NCBI GenBank assembly: GCA_947498935.1
Contig: CANMMM010000003.1
Location: forward strand, 211,287 to 275,286
Length of the DNA stretch: 64,000 nt
Source of the DNA: an uncultured Aquimarina sp.
GTDB lineage: Bacteria > Bacteroidota > Bacteroidia > Flavobacteriales > Flavobacteriaceae
Direction of reading: 5' to 3'
The translations under genes were made by a program, and so were the position numbers. Shown one piece after another: positions 56,979 through 64,000 of this stretch. The notes beneath the pieces were generated by a model. The model was not told where the DNA came from, searched no databases, and was given only the letters and a program-made list of their open reading frames with translations. The first letter of the stretch is position 1. The number at the start of each line of letters is the position of its first letter.

Positions 56979-59297
56979 TTAGTTACCTTCTACTTTGTTT
57001 TTAAACGCATCAAATTTACTTATTTGCGCATCTTGTGGCCATGTGTTATTAGATGTATCTATATCTGCTGTTTCGAGCTTAGGATCTACCACTATCTTGG
57101 TTATTGATTTATTGGCAGCTATCGCTTTCTTCACTATACGATCATTTTTTCTCCAAATCTCTGCCGGATATGTAATCACTTCTGACGATCCATCTTCGTA
57201 AGTATACTCTACTATTAATGGCATTACTAATCCTCCTGGCTTCTCGAAAGTCACGTCATAGAAATACTTGGCATCTGTAAGCGTGCTTCTTTCTGCTACC
57301 GAGAATTTATCCATTAAGTATTCTTTTAATGTAGTTGGATCTTCTAACAGCTTCTCTCCTTTTTTGAGGTCATTGTATTCATCTGTCCCCTCTTCTACCA
57401 TAAATACAAGTGGACCAAAGTCTTTTACCCTTGCTCCTCTAGATTTGGCATATTTTTTCACCAATTCATTTGGCTTCTTAGAGACTACGTATTTCTTAAC
57501 TTCTTTGATCCCTATATCTGTATAATCAGTGGTATAAAACCAACCTCTCCAGAACCAATCTAAATCTACTGCCGATGCATCTTCCATCGTTCTAAAGAAA
57601 TCTTCTGGTGTTGGGTGCTTAAACATCCAACGCTGTGCATAGGTTCTAAATGCATAATCAAACAACTCTCTACCCATAATAGTCTCTCTCAGAATATTTA
57701 AACCGGTGGCTGGCTTAGCATATGCATTACTACCGAATTGGTATATATTATTTGACTGCGACATGATAGGCGATATAAAACTTTGGTCTCCACTCATGTA
57801 CGGAATAATCTTAGCTGCTGGCCCTCTTCTAGAAGGATAAGCTGTAGCAGGTGCTACTGCCGCTGGGTACCAAGTTGCAAAATCTTGCTCTGCTACGTAT
57901 TGCACAAAGGTATTTAATCCCTCGTCCATCCATGTCCACTGACGCTCATCGCTATTGACAATCATCGGGAAGAAATTGTGTCCTACCTCGTGGATAATTA
58001 CACTCATCATTCCGTATTTAGTTCTATCGTCAAAATTTCCTTTTTTATCAGGTCGTCCATAGTTCCAGCAAATCATAGGGTATTCCATCCCTTGATTTTT
58101 TGCATGCACAGAAATTGCTTTGTGGTATGGATAATCAAATATCATCCTACTATACGATTTTAGGGTACTTGCTACTACTTTTGTAGACCAATCTTCCCAT
58201 AATGGATTTCCTTCTTTGGGGTACATAGATACCGCCATGATGTCTTTTCCCCCTATCTTAACAGCCATCATATCTACTATAAATCTTCTAGAGGTAGCAA
58301 ATCCAAAATCTCTTACATTTTCTGCTTTAAATTTCCAAGTCTTGGTAGTTGCTGCAAATGTTTTTTCTTTGGCTTCTGCTTCTGCTTGCGTTACAATCAT
58401 TACAGGGTTTTCGAATGATTTTTTTGCATTTTCATAGCGAGCTAGCATTTCAGAGCTATACACTTCGGCTCTATTCGTCAGCATTCCTGTAGCATCTAGT
58501 ACGTGATCTGCTGGCACACTGATATTCACATCAAAGTTACCAAATGGGAGTGCAAATTCACCTCTTCCCCAGAACTGGTGGTTTTGCCAACCTTCTACAT
58601 CATTGTATACTGCCATTCTAGGGTAGAATTGCGCGATTACATATGCTCTGTTTCCTTCTTCGAACTCTTCGTACCCAGATCTTCCTCTTCCATCTACATG
58701 ATTATTGATATTATACCACCAATCTATCGAAAATTCGAATTTTCCACCAGGTGCTAAATGTTTTGGCATCTCTACACGCATCATCGTAGCATTGATCGTA
58801 TACTCTAATGGATTACCATTAGCATCTTTTACAGCTGTGATATTAAAACCTCCGTCAAATTTTTCTTTTAGAAAGGCATTCACAAATGCTTTAGGCTGCA
58901 TTGCTGGCTCTACCGCTTCTGGTTTAATCAGCGGGGTTTTAGAAGTTTTAGATCGCATGTTTTGATCTAATTGCACCCATAAAAACTCTAAATGATCTGG
59001 CGAATTATTGGTATACGTAATGGTTTCTTTTCCTGTTAATGTCTTAGCTTTATCATCTAATACAATATCCATCTTATAATCAGCCTGTTGCTGATAATAA
59101 GCTGCTCCTGGTGCTCCTGAAGCAGTACGATACATATTAGGTGTAGCAAACTCATTGTACATTTGCCTAAACTTATTATAATTGGCATGTCCTTGAGCAC
59201 GGGTTTTGGCTTCTTGTTCAGGGATTTGAGCGTGTATCGCCGCTGTTATCCCTACTAAAAAAGTAGCACAAAGCGTAAAAATTAGTTTTTTCATCAA
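56979..59297 (-). CDS. M1-family metallopeptidase
   Basis: 772 residues with a signal peptide (TLCATFLVGITAAIHAQ). Aminopeptidase N-type fold: ETITYTNNSPDHLEFLWVQL in the N-terminal sheet, then HEVGHNFFPMIVNSDERQ and WMDEGLN, giving zinc ligands His436, His440 and Glu459 (HExxHx18E). The GAMEN-type exopeptidase motif is replaced by GMEYPMICW. Exported to the periplasm or surface; substrate range unknown. It is the last gene of a three-gene set with the DUF6702 and carboxypeptidase-like proteins upstream. Confidence 0.93.
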   Translation of the reverse strand: MMKKLIFTLCATFLVGITAAIHAQIPEQEAKTRAQGHANYNKFRQMYNEFATPNMYRTASGAPGAAYYQQQADYKMDIVLDDKAKTLTGKETITYTNNSPDHLEFLWVQLDQNMRSKTSKTPLIKPEAVEPAMQPKAFVNAFLKEKFDGGFNITAVKDANGNPLEYTINATMMRVEMPKHLAPGGKFEFSIDWWYNINNHVDGRGRSGYEEFEEGNRAYVIAQFYPRMAVYNDVEGWQNHQFWGRGEFALPFGNFDVNISVPADHVLDATGMLTNRAEVYSSEMLARYENAKKSFENPVMIVTQAEAEAKEKTFAATTKTWKFKAENVRDFGFATSRRFIVDMMAVKIGGKDIMAVSMYPKEGNPLWEDWSTKVVASTLKSYSRMIFDYPYHKAISVHAKNQGMEYPMICWNYGRPDKKGNFDDRTKYGMMSVIIHEVGHNFFPMIVNSDERQWTWMDEGLNTFVQYVAEQDFATWYPAAVAPATAYPSRRGPAAKIIPYMSGDQSFISPIMSQSNNIYQFGSNAYAKPATGLNILRETIMGRELFDYAFRTYAQRWMFKHPTPEDFFRTMEDASAVDLDWFWRGWFYTTDYTDIGIKEVKKYVVSKKPNELVKKYAKSRGARVKDFGPLVFMVEEGTDEYNDLKKGEKLLEDPTTLKEYLMDKFSVAERSTLTDAKYFYDVTFEKPGGLVMPLIVEYTYEDGSSEVITYPAEIWRKNDRIVKKAIAANKSITKIVVDPKLETADIDTSNNTWPQDAQISKFDAFKNKVEGN

Positions 59298-59358
59298 ATG
59301 GTGTAATTGTGTTAAGTAATGTTTTGCAAAGTAACCTATGTTTTAAAGTTTTGATGAT

Positions 59359-59865
59359 TTATTCACGAAACTTTAACACGCCTTGATGTTTTTCTTTTTC
59401 TAGTATTAAGCTTTTACGCTGTTTCCCTTTTTTTACATGGATAATATTCTGTTGCTCTTCGAAAAAATCCATCAACATTGTATTAGAAATAGTAATTTGA
59501 TCTAACGCTGCTACATTTTCTACTTCTAAATAACTAATTAGCAAATCGTCTTCATACTCCTTACCTATAAAATGAAATTGTACAGGTTTTCCATCTACTG
59601 TTATGATCAACTTCTTTTCATAATAGTTCTTTAGGTATGTGTCTAGTGCTTTGGCTTCTGTACCACCAGCCAATCTAAGTGATGTATCGTATCGCTCTCG
59701 CAATACGGTCTCTATATCATCGACAAAAACTCTAGATATTATTTGCAATGATTGTTTAGATGCATTGAACTCAACCTGCGTTACACTGACATAAAATTTA
59801 TGCAATAAACCGAAGGAACTGCACACAATCACTATAAGGATGAGTGCGTATTTATATCTTTTCAT
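59359..59865 (-). CDS. DUF6702 exported protein
   Basis: 168 residues. Hydrophobic N-terminus (YALILIVIVCSSFGLLHKFYV), then the HKFYVSVTQVEFNASKQSLQ start of DUF6702 and a VEVENVA-like beta core. In many Flavobacteriia this family lies just upstream of an M1 peptidase gene, as here (61 bp). Role unknown; probably works with the peptidase. Confidence 0.85.
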   Translation of the reverse strand: MKRYKYALILIVIVCSSFGLLHKFYVSVTQVEFNASKQSLQIISRVFVDDIETVLRERYDTSLRLAGGTEAKALDTYLKNYYEKKLIITVDGKPVQFHFIGKEYEDDLLISYLEVENVAALDQITISNTMLMDFFEEQQNIIHVKKGKQRKSLILEKEKHQGVLKFRE

Positions 59866-59910
59866 TGTATTTATATTTGGAAAAGAGGTAAAAATACAGC
59901 TTTGTTACTG

Positions 59911-59960
59911 AAGTCGTTTGCTCTTTTGGGATTTTAGTAAAAAGTAAAGAATTATACCAC
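59911..59960 (+). repeat. possible partial family B end
   Basis: AAGTCGTTTGCTCTTTTGGG resembles a family B left end, but no matching right end is found. Confidence 0.3.
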
Positions 59961-60017
59961 AATCAGCATGTTGTTCGTGGCACCGAATGCACTAATGATT
60001 TTAGCTGCTAAATAATT

Positions 60018-60105
60018 GCGTTAGGGATAGGAGCGGCATCCTTTTTTGGTTTTCTGAAAAACCAAAAAAGATATAGCGGATAGCCCGACCCTTGTGGTAA
60101 CGCCC
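60018..60105 (+). repeat. family A repeat, subtype 2 with alternative apical arms
   Basis: 88 bp. Apical arms CCTTTTTTGGTTTT and AAAACCAAAAAAG pair perfectly but differ from the arms of the copies at 21484 and 52219. It is the intact counterpart of the interrupted copy at 8152. Confidence 0.9.
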
Positions 60106-60155
60106 ATAAAGTAATCATGTAAGATATAAACTAGGACACACCCCTTATCTACATA

Positions 60156-60935
60156 CTATTCTCTGTTATAGGTTTTGCTTTGATCAATCAACAATTCTAT
60201 CAATTCTAGTTCATTCCCTTGCTGCAAGTGAAGTGCACTCAAACCATTCGTCTCTGCAAATAACAGAAAAATATTGATTTGGTCCATCTCTACAGAAAGG
60301 TAGTCTTTAAAAAAATGAGTTCCATACAACTCTCTGATCTCGTCTTCTACAACGACAGGAAGCTGCTCCTTCTTTTTAGCGGTAAAAATTGCTTTAAAAA
60401 TATTGACAAAATTCAACCCATTTACCCATCTATGGGCTTGTAACGGGATTCCGTGAGGGGCTGAGAGTGCATCATCTCGCCAATCATAATCTGTATCATT
60501 AATCGTAGCCGCTGTTAACCGAGCTACATCTCGTATTCCTGCTAAGGCGACTTCCATTGCAGGAATATCCATCGAGGGATTACCCACTAATTGATGCGGC
60601 GCTACGACCACTTCTTCTAACAAATGAACTGACTCATTGAGAAAAACATTGAGTTTTCTACTATCCATCACGTCTTTAGTAACTAATACTGTAAACTTTT
60701 GATATTGCATCGCTACTATTTCTACACGATCGTTGAAGCCTAAACTGATCTGAAATCTTCCTGACTGATCTGTTATAGTACGCTGATCACTCGTATGATT
60801 TATCACTACCACCCCTTCTACGTCATCACCGATAGGCGCACTTATTTTTCCTTGCACCAAAACTCTAGAAGTTATCTGTGCCGCAACTCCTGATATTACA
60901 CCTAATGCTATCATAAAAAATAGTATTCCTCTCAT
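60156..60935 (-). CDS. secreted carboxypeptidase-regulatory-like domain protein
   Basis: 259 residues. Signal peptide MRGILFFMIALGVISGVAAQ, then a carboxypeptidase regulatory-like domain (VLVQGKISAPIGDDVEGVVV, TDQSGRFQISL, VEIVAMQYQKFTV) to about residue 110. The rest is helical (IRDVARLTAATINDTDYDWR) and unassigned. Its order with the DUF6702 and M1 genes is a familiar flavobacterial arrangement; the family A repeat at 60018 lies between this gene and DUF6702. Confidence 0.8.
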   Translation of the reverse strand: MRGILFFMIALGVISGVAAQITSRVLVQGKISAPIGDDVEGVVVINHTSDQRTITDQSGRFQISLGFNDRVEIVAMQYQKFTVLVTKDVMDSRKLNVFLNESVHLLEEVVVAPHQLVGNPSMDIPAMEVALAGIRDVARLTAATINDTDYDWRDDALSAPHGIPLQAHRWVNGLNFVNIFKAIFTAKKKEQLPVVVEDEIRELYGTHFFKDYLSVEMDQINIFLLFAETNGLSALHLQQGNELELIELLIDQSKTYNRE

Positions 60936-61241
60936 AACTGATCTTTTTACATCTATAACTCTTTGATTTATTTCACGCTATAAGTTAGTTATTTTTAAAA
61001 AAAAATAAAAATAGCACACAACCCTAATAACGATCGAACTCTCTTTTCACACTAAAAACACACTGTTTTTTTTATCTAACTCATAATGACATCATGCTCG
61101 TTATACTATTATACATATAGATTCTTATTCATGAATGCTTCTTGACTTTTTGTTTTTGATCAAAAGACCTATTTTAGTAGTCATTCTCAGAATGATTTTG
61201 GGTTACATCAATATACAACTTATAAAAAACACTACAAATAC
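60936..61241. other. gene-free divergent region
   Basis: 306 bp between divergent genes, AT-rich. No repeat, terminator or clear TAnnTTTG box recognised. Confidence 0.55.
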
Positions 61242-61949
61242 ATGAAAAACTGTATTATCGCTAGCTCTTCTGCGATACACGGAAGCGCAACACTAGCATA
61301 TCTTTTTGACACACTAGAGGTACTCTACAAGGATTGTGATGAAATCTTATTCATCCCTTATGCTCGCCCTAGTGGTATGTCGCATGACGCATACACTATT
61401 GGAGTCAATACTATTTTTAAAAAAATAAACAAAAGGGTCATGGGTATTCATATGTTTGACTCTACCACTGCGGCTTTTGAAAATGCACAAGGTATTTATA
61501 CGGGTGGAGGCAATACTTTTTTACTGGTTGACCAGCTGTACAGAAACCATGTGATGACTCCTCTTAAAGAAGCAATTCTAGCGGGCATCCCTTATCTAGG
61601 CACAAGTGCAGGGAGTAACATCTGTGGACTGACCCTGCAAAACACCAATGACATGCCTATTGTATACCCACCTAGTTTTAAGACATTAGGAGTTTTTCCT
61701 TTTAATATCAATGCGCATTACCTAGATCCGGATCCGTCTTCTACACACAAAGGCGAAACTAGAGAAACTAGAATTCAGGAGTTCCATCATTTAAACTCAC
61801 CTCCTGTCGTAGGACTTAGAGAAGGTAGCTGGTTAGAAATCAAAGACACCACCATTACATTACAGGGCAACTTATCTGCTCGTATTTTTGAACAACACAA
61901 AGCGCCTTATGAACTCGATAGTGGAAGTTTATTATCTAATTTACAATAA
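61242..61949 (+). CDS. pepE: dipeptidase E (peptidase E, family S51)
   Basis: 235 residues, normal length. Cleaves Asp-Xaa dipeptides in the cytosol. GIYTGGGNTFLLVDQL, Ser122 in YLGTSAGSNICG, and His159 in NINAHYLDPD match the catalytic set of peptidase E. It is 3 bp from glsA, so the two are almost certainly cotranscribed: one releases aspartate, the other glutamate. Confidence 0.95.
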   Translation: MKNCIIASSSAIHGSATLAYLFDTLEVLYKDCDEILFIPYARPSGMSHDAYTIGVNTIFKKINKRVMGIHMFDSTTAAFENAQGIYTGGGNTFLLVDQLYRNHVMTPLKEAILAGIPYLGTSAGSNICGLTLQNTNDMPIVYPPSFKTLGVFPFNINAHYLDPDPSSTHKGETRETRIQEFHHLNSPPVVGLREGSWLEIKDTTITLQGNLSARIFEQHKAPYELDSGSLLSNLQ

Positions 61950-61952
61950 GAA

Positions 61953-62870
61953 ATGACACCTTACCAAAGCATCCTCACTACCATTGCCAAAGAAATAGCC
62001 ACTACTCCTATCACAGGAAAAGTGGCTTCTTATATCCCTGAATTGGCCAAAATCCCTTCTTCTAAATTCGGGATGCACCTCTATTGCACGAATGCTGGTC
62101 ACTATAACATTGGCCACCAAAACGAACGTTTTTCTATCCAAAGCATCTCTAAAGTATTTTCATTTACATTAGCCATGTCCTTATTAGGGGATGAATTATT
62201 TACACGTATCGATATAGAGCCTTCTGGCAATCCTTTTAATTCGTTAGTACAACTTGAATATGAAAATGGTATTCCTAGAAATCCATTTATCAATGCTGGA
62301 GCACTCTTAATAGCAGATGTACTGGTCTCTGAATTTAGCAATCCTAAAAAAGAACTCTTGGATTTTATCCGAAAAATCACTTCTAATGACACGATCGCCA
62401 TTAACCAACAAGTGTTTGAATCGGAAATGGCATTCAATCATAGAAACGCCGCTCTACTTAATTTAATGAAAGCTTTTGGAAATATTCGAAATGATATTGA
62501 CACTGTATTAGACTTGTATACATTTCAATGTGCTATTGAAATGTGCTGCAAAGAGCTGGCCACTGCTTTTATGCTCTATGCTAATGGCGGCAAATTATTA
62601 CATAATAACGAACAAATCATTACAGAGACTACCACCAAACGTATCAACGCTGTAATGCAAACTTGTGGTTTTTATGACGAAGCAGGAGAGTTTAGCTTTA
62701 GAGTAGGACTACCTGGCAAGAGTGGCGTGGGTGGAGGTATCGCTGCTATACATCCTGGTCATTATGCTGTATCTGTATGGAGCCCACCTCTAAATCCAAA
62801 AGGCAATTCTGAATTGGGTATGTACGCCTTAGAAAGACTAACTTCATTAACGGGGCTTTCCGTTTTCTAA
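61953..62870 (+). CDS. glsA: glutaminase A
   Basis: 305 residues. Serine-dependent beta-lactamase-like glutaminase: glutamine to glutamate and ammonia. Ser64-x-x-Lys67 in RFSIQSISKVFSF, LEYENGIPRNPFINAGAL, and RVGLPGKSGVGGGIAAI near the end. Ends with a short codon gap to a terminator and tRNA gene on the other strand. Confidence 0.96.
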   Translation: MTPYQSILTTIAKEIATTPITGKVASYIPELAKIPSSKFGMHLYCTNAGHYNIGHQNERFSIQSISKVFSFTLAMSLLGDELFTRIDIEPSGNPFNSLVQLEYENGIPRNPFINAGALLIADVLVSEFSNPKKELLDFIRKITSNDTIAINQQVFESEMAFNHRNAALLNLMKAFGNIRNDIDTVLDLYTFQCAIEMCCKELATAFMLYANGGKLLHNNEQIITETTTKRINAVMQTCGFYDEAGEFSFRVGLPGKSGVGGGIAAIHPGHYAVSVWSPPLNPKGNSELGMYALERLTSLTGLSVF

Positions 62871-62985
62871 CCCTTCTTGTTCTTCTTCCACTGAACCAAA
62901 ATATTCAGAGTAACCTGATTTTTGCTTAAACACAATAATTGGTCTTGACCCTTTATTACTGCAAATACAATTAAGTCATATAATA

Positions 62986-63017
62986 AAAAAAGAGATTGCC
63001 TATAGACAATCTCTTTT
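62986..63017 (-). terminator. terminator of the tRNA-Gly transcript
   Basis: Perfect stem AAAGAGATTG / CAATCTCTTT with an 8-nt loop and T7 on the minus strand, directly after the tRNA 3' end. Confidence 0.9.
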
Positions 63018-63018
63018 G

Positions 63019-63091
63019 AGCGGGAGACCAGGTTCGAACTGGCGACATTCAGCTTGGAAGGCTGACGCTCTACCAACTGAGCTACTCCCGC
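63019..63091 (-). tRNA. tRNA-Gly (anticodon TCC)
   Basis: On the minus strand a 73-nt cloverleaf: acceptor GCGGGAG pairs with CTCCCGC, D-arm AGCTCAGTTGGTAGAGC, anticodon loop CTTCCAA (TCC) and T-arm GCCAGTTCGAACCTGGT. CCA is not encoded. A TATATTTG box at 63105-63112, minus strand, is the probable promoter -7 element. Confidence 0.96.
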
Positions 63092-63104
63092 CTTTTTGCG
63101 AGTG

Positions 63105-63112
63105 CAAATATA
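63105..63112 (-). promoter_or_regulatory. -7 box of tRNA-Gly
   Basis: Reads TATATTTG on the minus strand, an exact match to TAnnTTTG, 13 bp before the mature tRNA 5' end. No -33 TTG at ideal spacing. Confidence 0.55.
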
Positions 63113-63404
63113 AAAGTATTTTTCAATTACACACTACTTTTTACACTATTTTTCTTCTAGTAATTAATAACAGATTGCTACTCTGAACCTAAGTATCTAA
63201 ACTAGCTAAAATAATCTTAAATCAAGGCGCAAAAAGTATTTTATCGACTAAAAAAAACACTTCATCGATAAAAAAATCAAAAAAAAATATTAATATATTC
63301 GCAAAAAATGTATCTTTATATGTGCATATTTTGAATTTAAGTGCCTACTGTTTAACCCCATTCATTAAAGATTAAACCCTTTTTTCTGTAATTTCCTACA
63401 AAAG
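63113..63404. other. leader region of the next gene
   Basis: 292 bp, very AT-rich between 63180 and 63400, probably with the promoter of the gene below. Nothing else recognised. Confidence 0.45.
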
Positions 63405-64000
63405 ATGAAAATCAAATTACTTTTAATTTCTCTATTCATTTCTGTTTTAACTGTTCACGCTCAAGTTAAAATTGGTGACAATCCTAACCAGATTGACGAT
63501 ACGTCTGTATTAGAGCTAGAGAGCACAGACAAAGCATTTGTATTGACAAGGTTAACTACAACCCAAATGAACAACATCACTCCCCTTAATGGAGCATTGG
63601 TGTACAACACTGATACAAACTGCGTTTATCAGTTCAGTAACAATTCATGGGACAGCCTCTGTGATACAGATGACAATCAACTTATATCATTTGATCCTAC
63701 TTCTAACATCCTAACATTAGAAAATGGTGGTTCTGCTGACTTAAGTCCTCTATTAAATAATGTAACTGATACTAATACTACAAACACTGCACTATTTATA
63801 GACAATACTACCAATTCATTAGTACTACAAGATTCTGATGGAAATACTGTTTCGATTTTGTTATCTGAATTGGCAAATCAGATAAATACGGATAGTCAGA
63901 ATATAACATCTTCAGACTCATCGGTAAACATTACACAAACTGGAAACGATTTTGATATTACGGTAACACCTGCTGATGGTGCAGAAACGGATGTAGATGC
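63405..64000 (+). CDS. secreted repeat-type surface protein (5' part only)
   Basis: Runs off the window; the first 198 codons are seen. Signal peptide MKIKLLLISLFISVLTVHAQ, then KIGDNPNQIDDTSVLELEST, which is common at the start of large flavobacterial surface proteins with trimeric or repeat stalks. The following SFDPTSNILTLENGG segment and the DNA rich in Asn, Asp and Thr codons fit long adhesin-like repeats. The end, with any T9SS domain, is outside the window. Confidence 0.75.
   Translation, partial: MKIKLLLISLFISVLTVHAQVKIGDNPNQIDDTSVLELESTDKAFVLTRLTTTQMNNITPLNGALVYNTDTNCVYQFSNNSWDSLCDTDDNQLISFDPTSNILTLENGGSADLSPLLNNVTDTNTTNTALFIDNTTNSLVLQDSDGNTVSILLSELANQINTDSQNITSSDSSVNITQTGNDFDITVTPADGAETDVD

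Overview
The window looks like a chromosomal segment from a marine-type member of the Flavobacteriaceae (Bacteroidota). Evidence: low G+C with AT-rich intergenic DNA; Bacteroidota-type -7 promoter boxes (TAnnTTTG) and few Shine-Dalgarno sequences; type IX secretion (T9SS) C-terminal sorting domains on secreted proteins; a fused SecDF; many SPII lipoproteins; a kynurenine 3-monooxygenase plus kynureninase pair; and DUF families typical of Flavobacteriia. The genus cannot be fixed from this sequence alone.

Layout. 1-8 kb: YgjV-like protein, typA, a CAP-domain T9SS cargo, kdsA, a carboxypeptidase-regulatory-like protein. 8.7-14 kb: an AT-rich accessory island with a TssD/Hcp tube protein carrying a C-terminal extension, a putative caspase-like type VI secretion effector, a run of small lipoproteins (candidate immunity proteins, three of them paralogues), decayed genes, and a double-glycine-leader cysteine peptide. 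14-21 kb: AraC regulator, VOC protein, lipoprotein, OxyR, and a small regulon in which two palindromic operators flank a winged-helix regulator gene. 22-34 kb: GH57/CBM26 starch enzyme, secDF, mdh, DUF6588 protein, gyrB. 35-41 kb: astacin metalloprotease, asnB, DUF2911 protein, then a 1.3-kb stretch without conventional genes that holds three tiny paralogous peptide genes, then queE. 41-54 kb: periplasmic Rid lipoprotein, HerA-like ATPase, cupin/hydrolase operon, rluF, sterol desaturase, kmo, methyltransferases, flavin reductase, DoxX, kynU. 54-64 kb: subtilase lipoprotein, tatA, an M1 peptidase operon, pepE-glsA, tRNA-Gly and the start of a large secreted protein.

Two dispersed repeat families punctuate the window. 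Family A (about 88 bp, nine copies) runs from GCGTTAGGGAT to TAACGCCC and has two apical subtypes whose arms co-vary. Family B (about 160 bp when full length, roughly a dozen copies and fragments) has imperfect inverted ends of about 25 bp (AAGTGRTTTA...) and a central hairpin, like a MITE. One B copy sits inside the apical loop of an A copy at 8.2 kb.

Most promising for novelty: (1) the three mini-peptide genes at 39.4-40.4 kb, which share a KELPxASS motif encoded with different synonymous codons; (2) the TssD - caspase-like effector - lipoprotein cassette at 8.7-13.8 kb; (3) the nested and co-varying repeat families.
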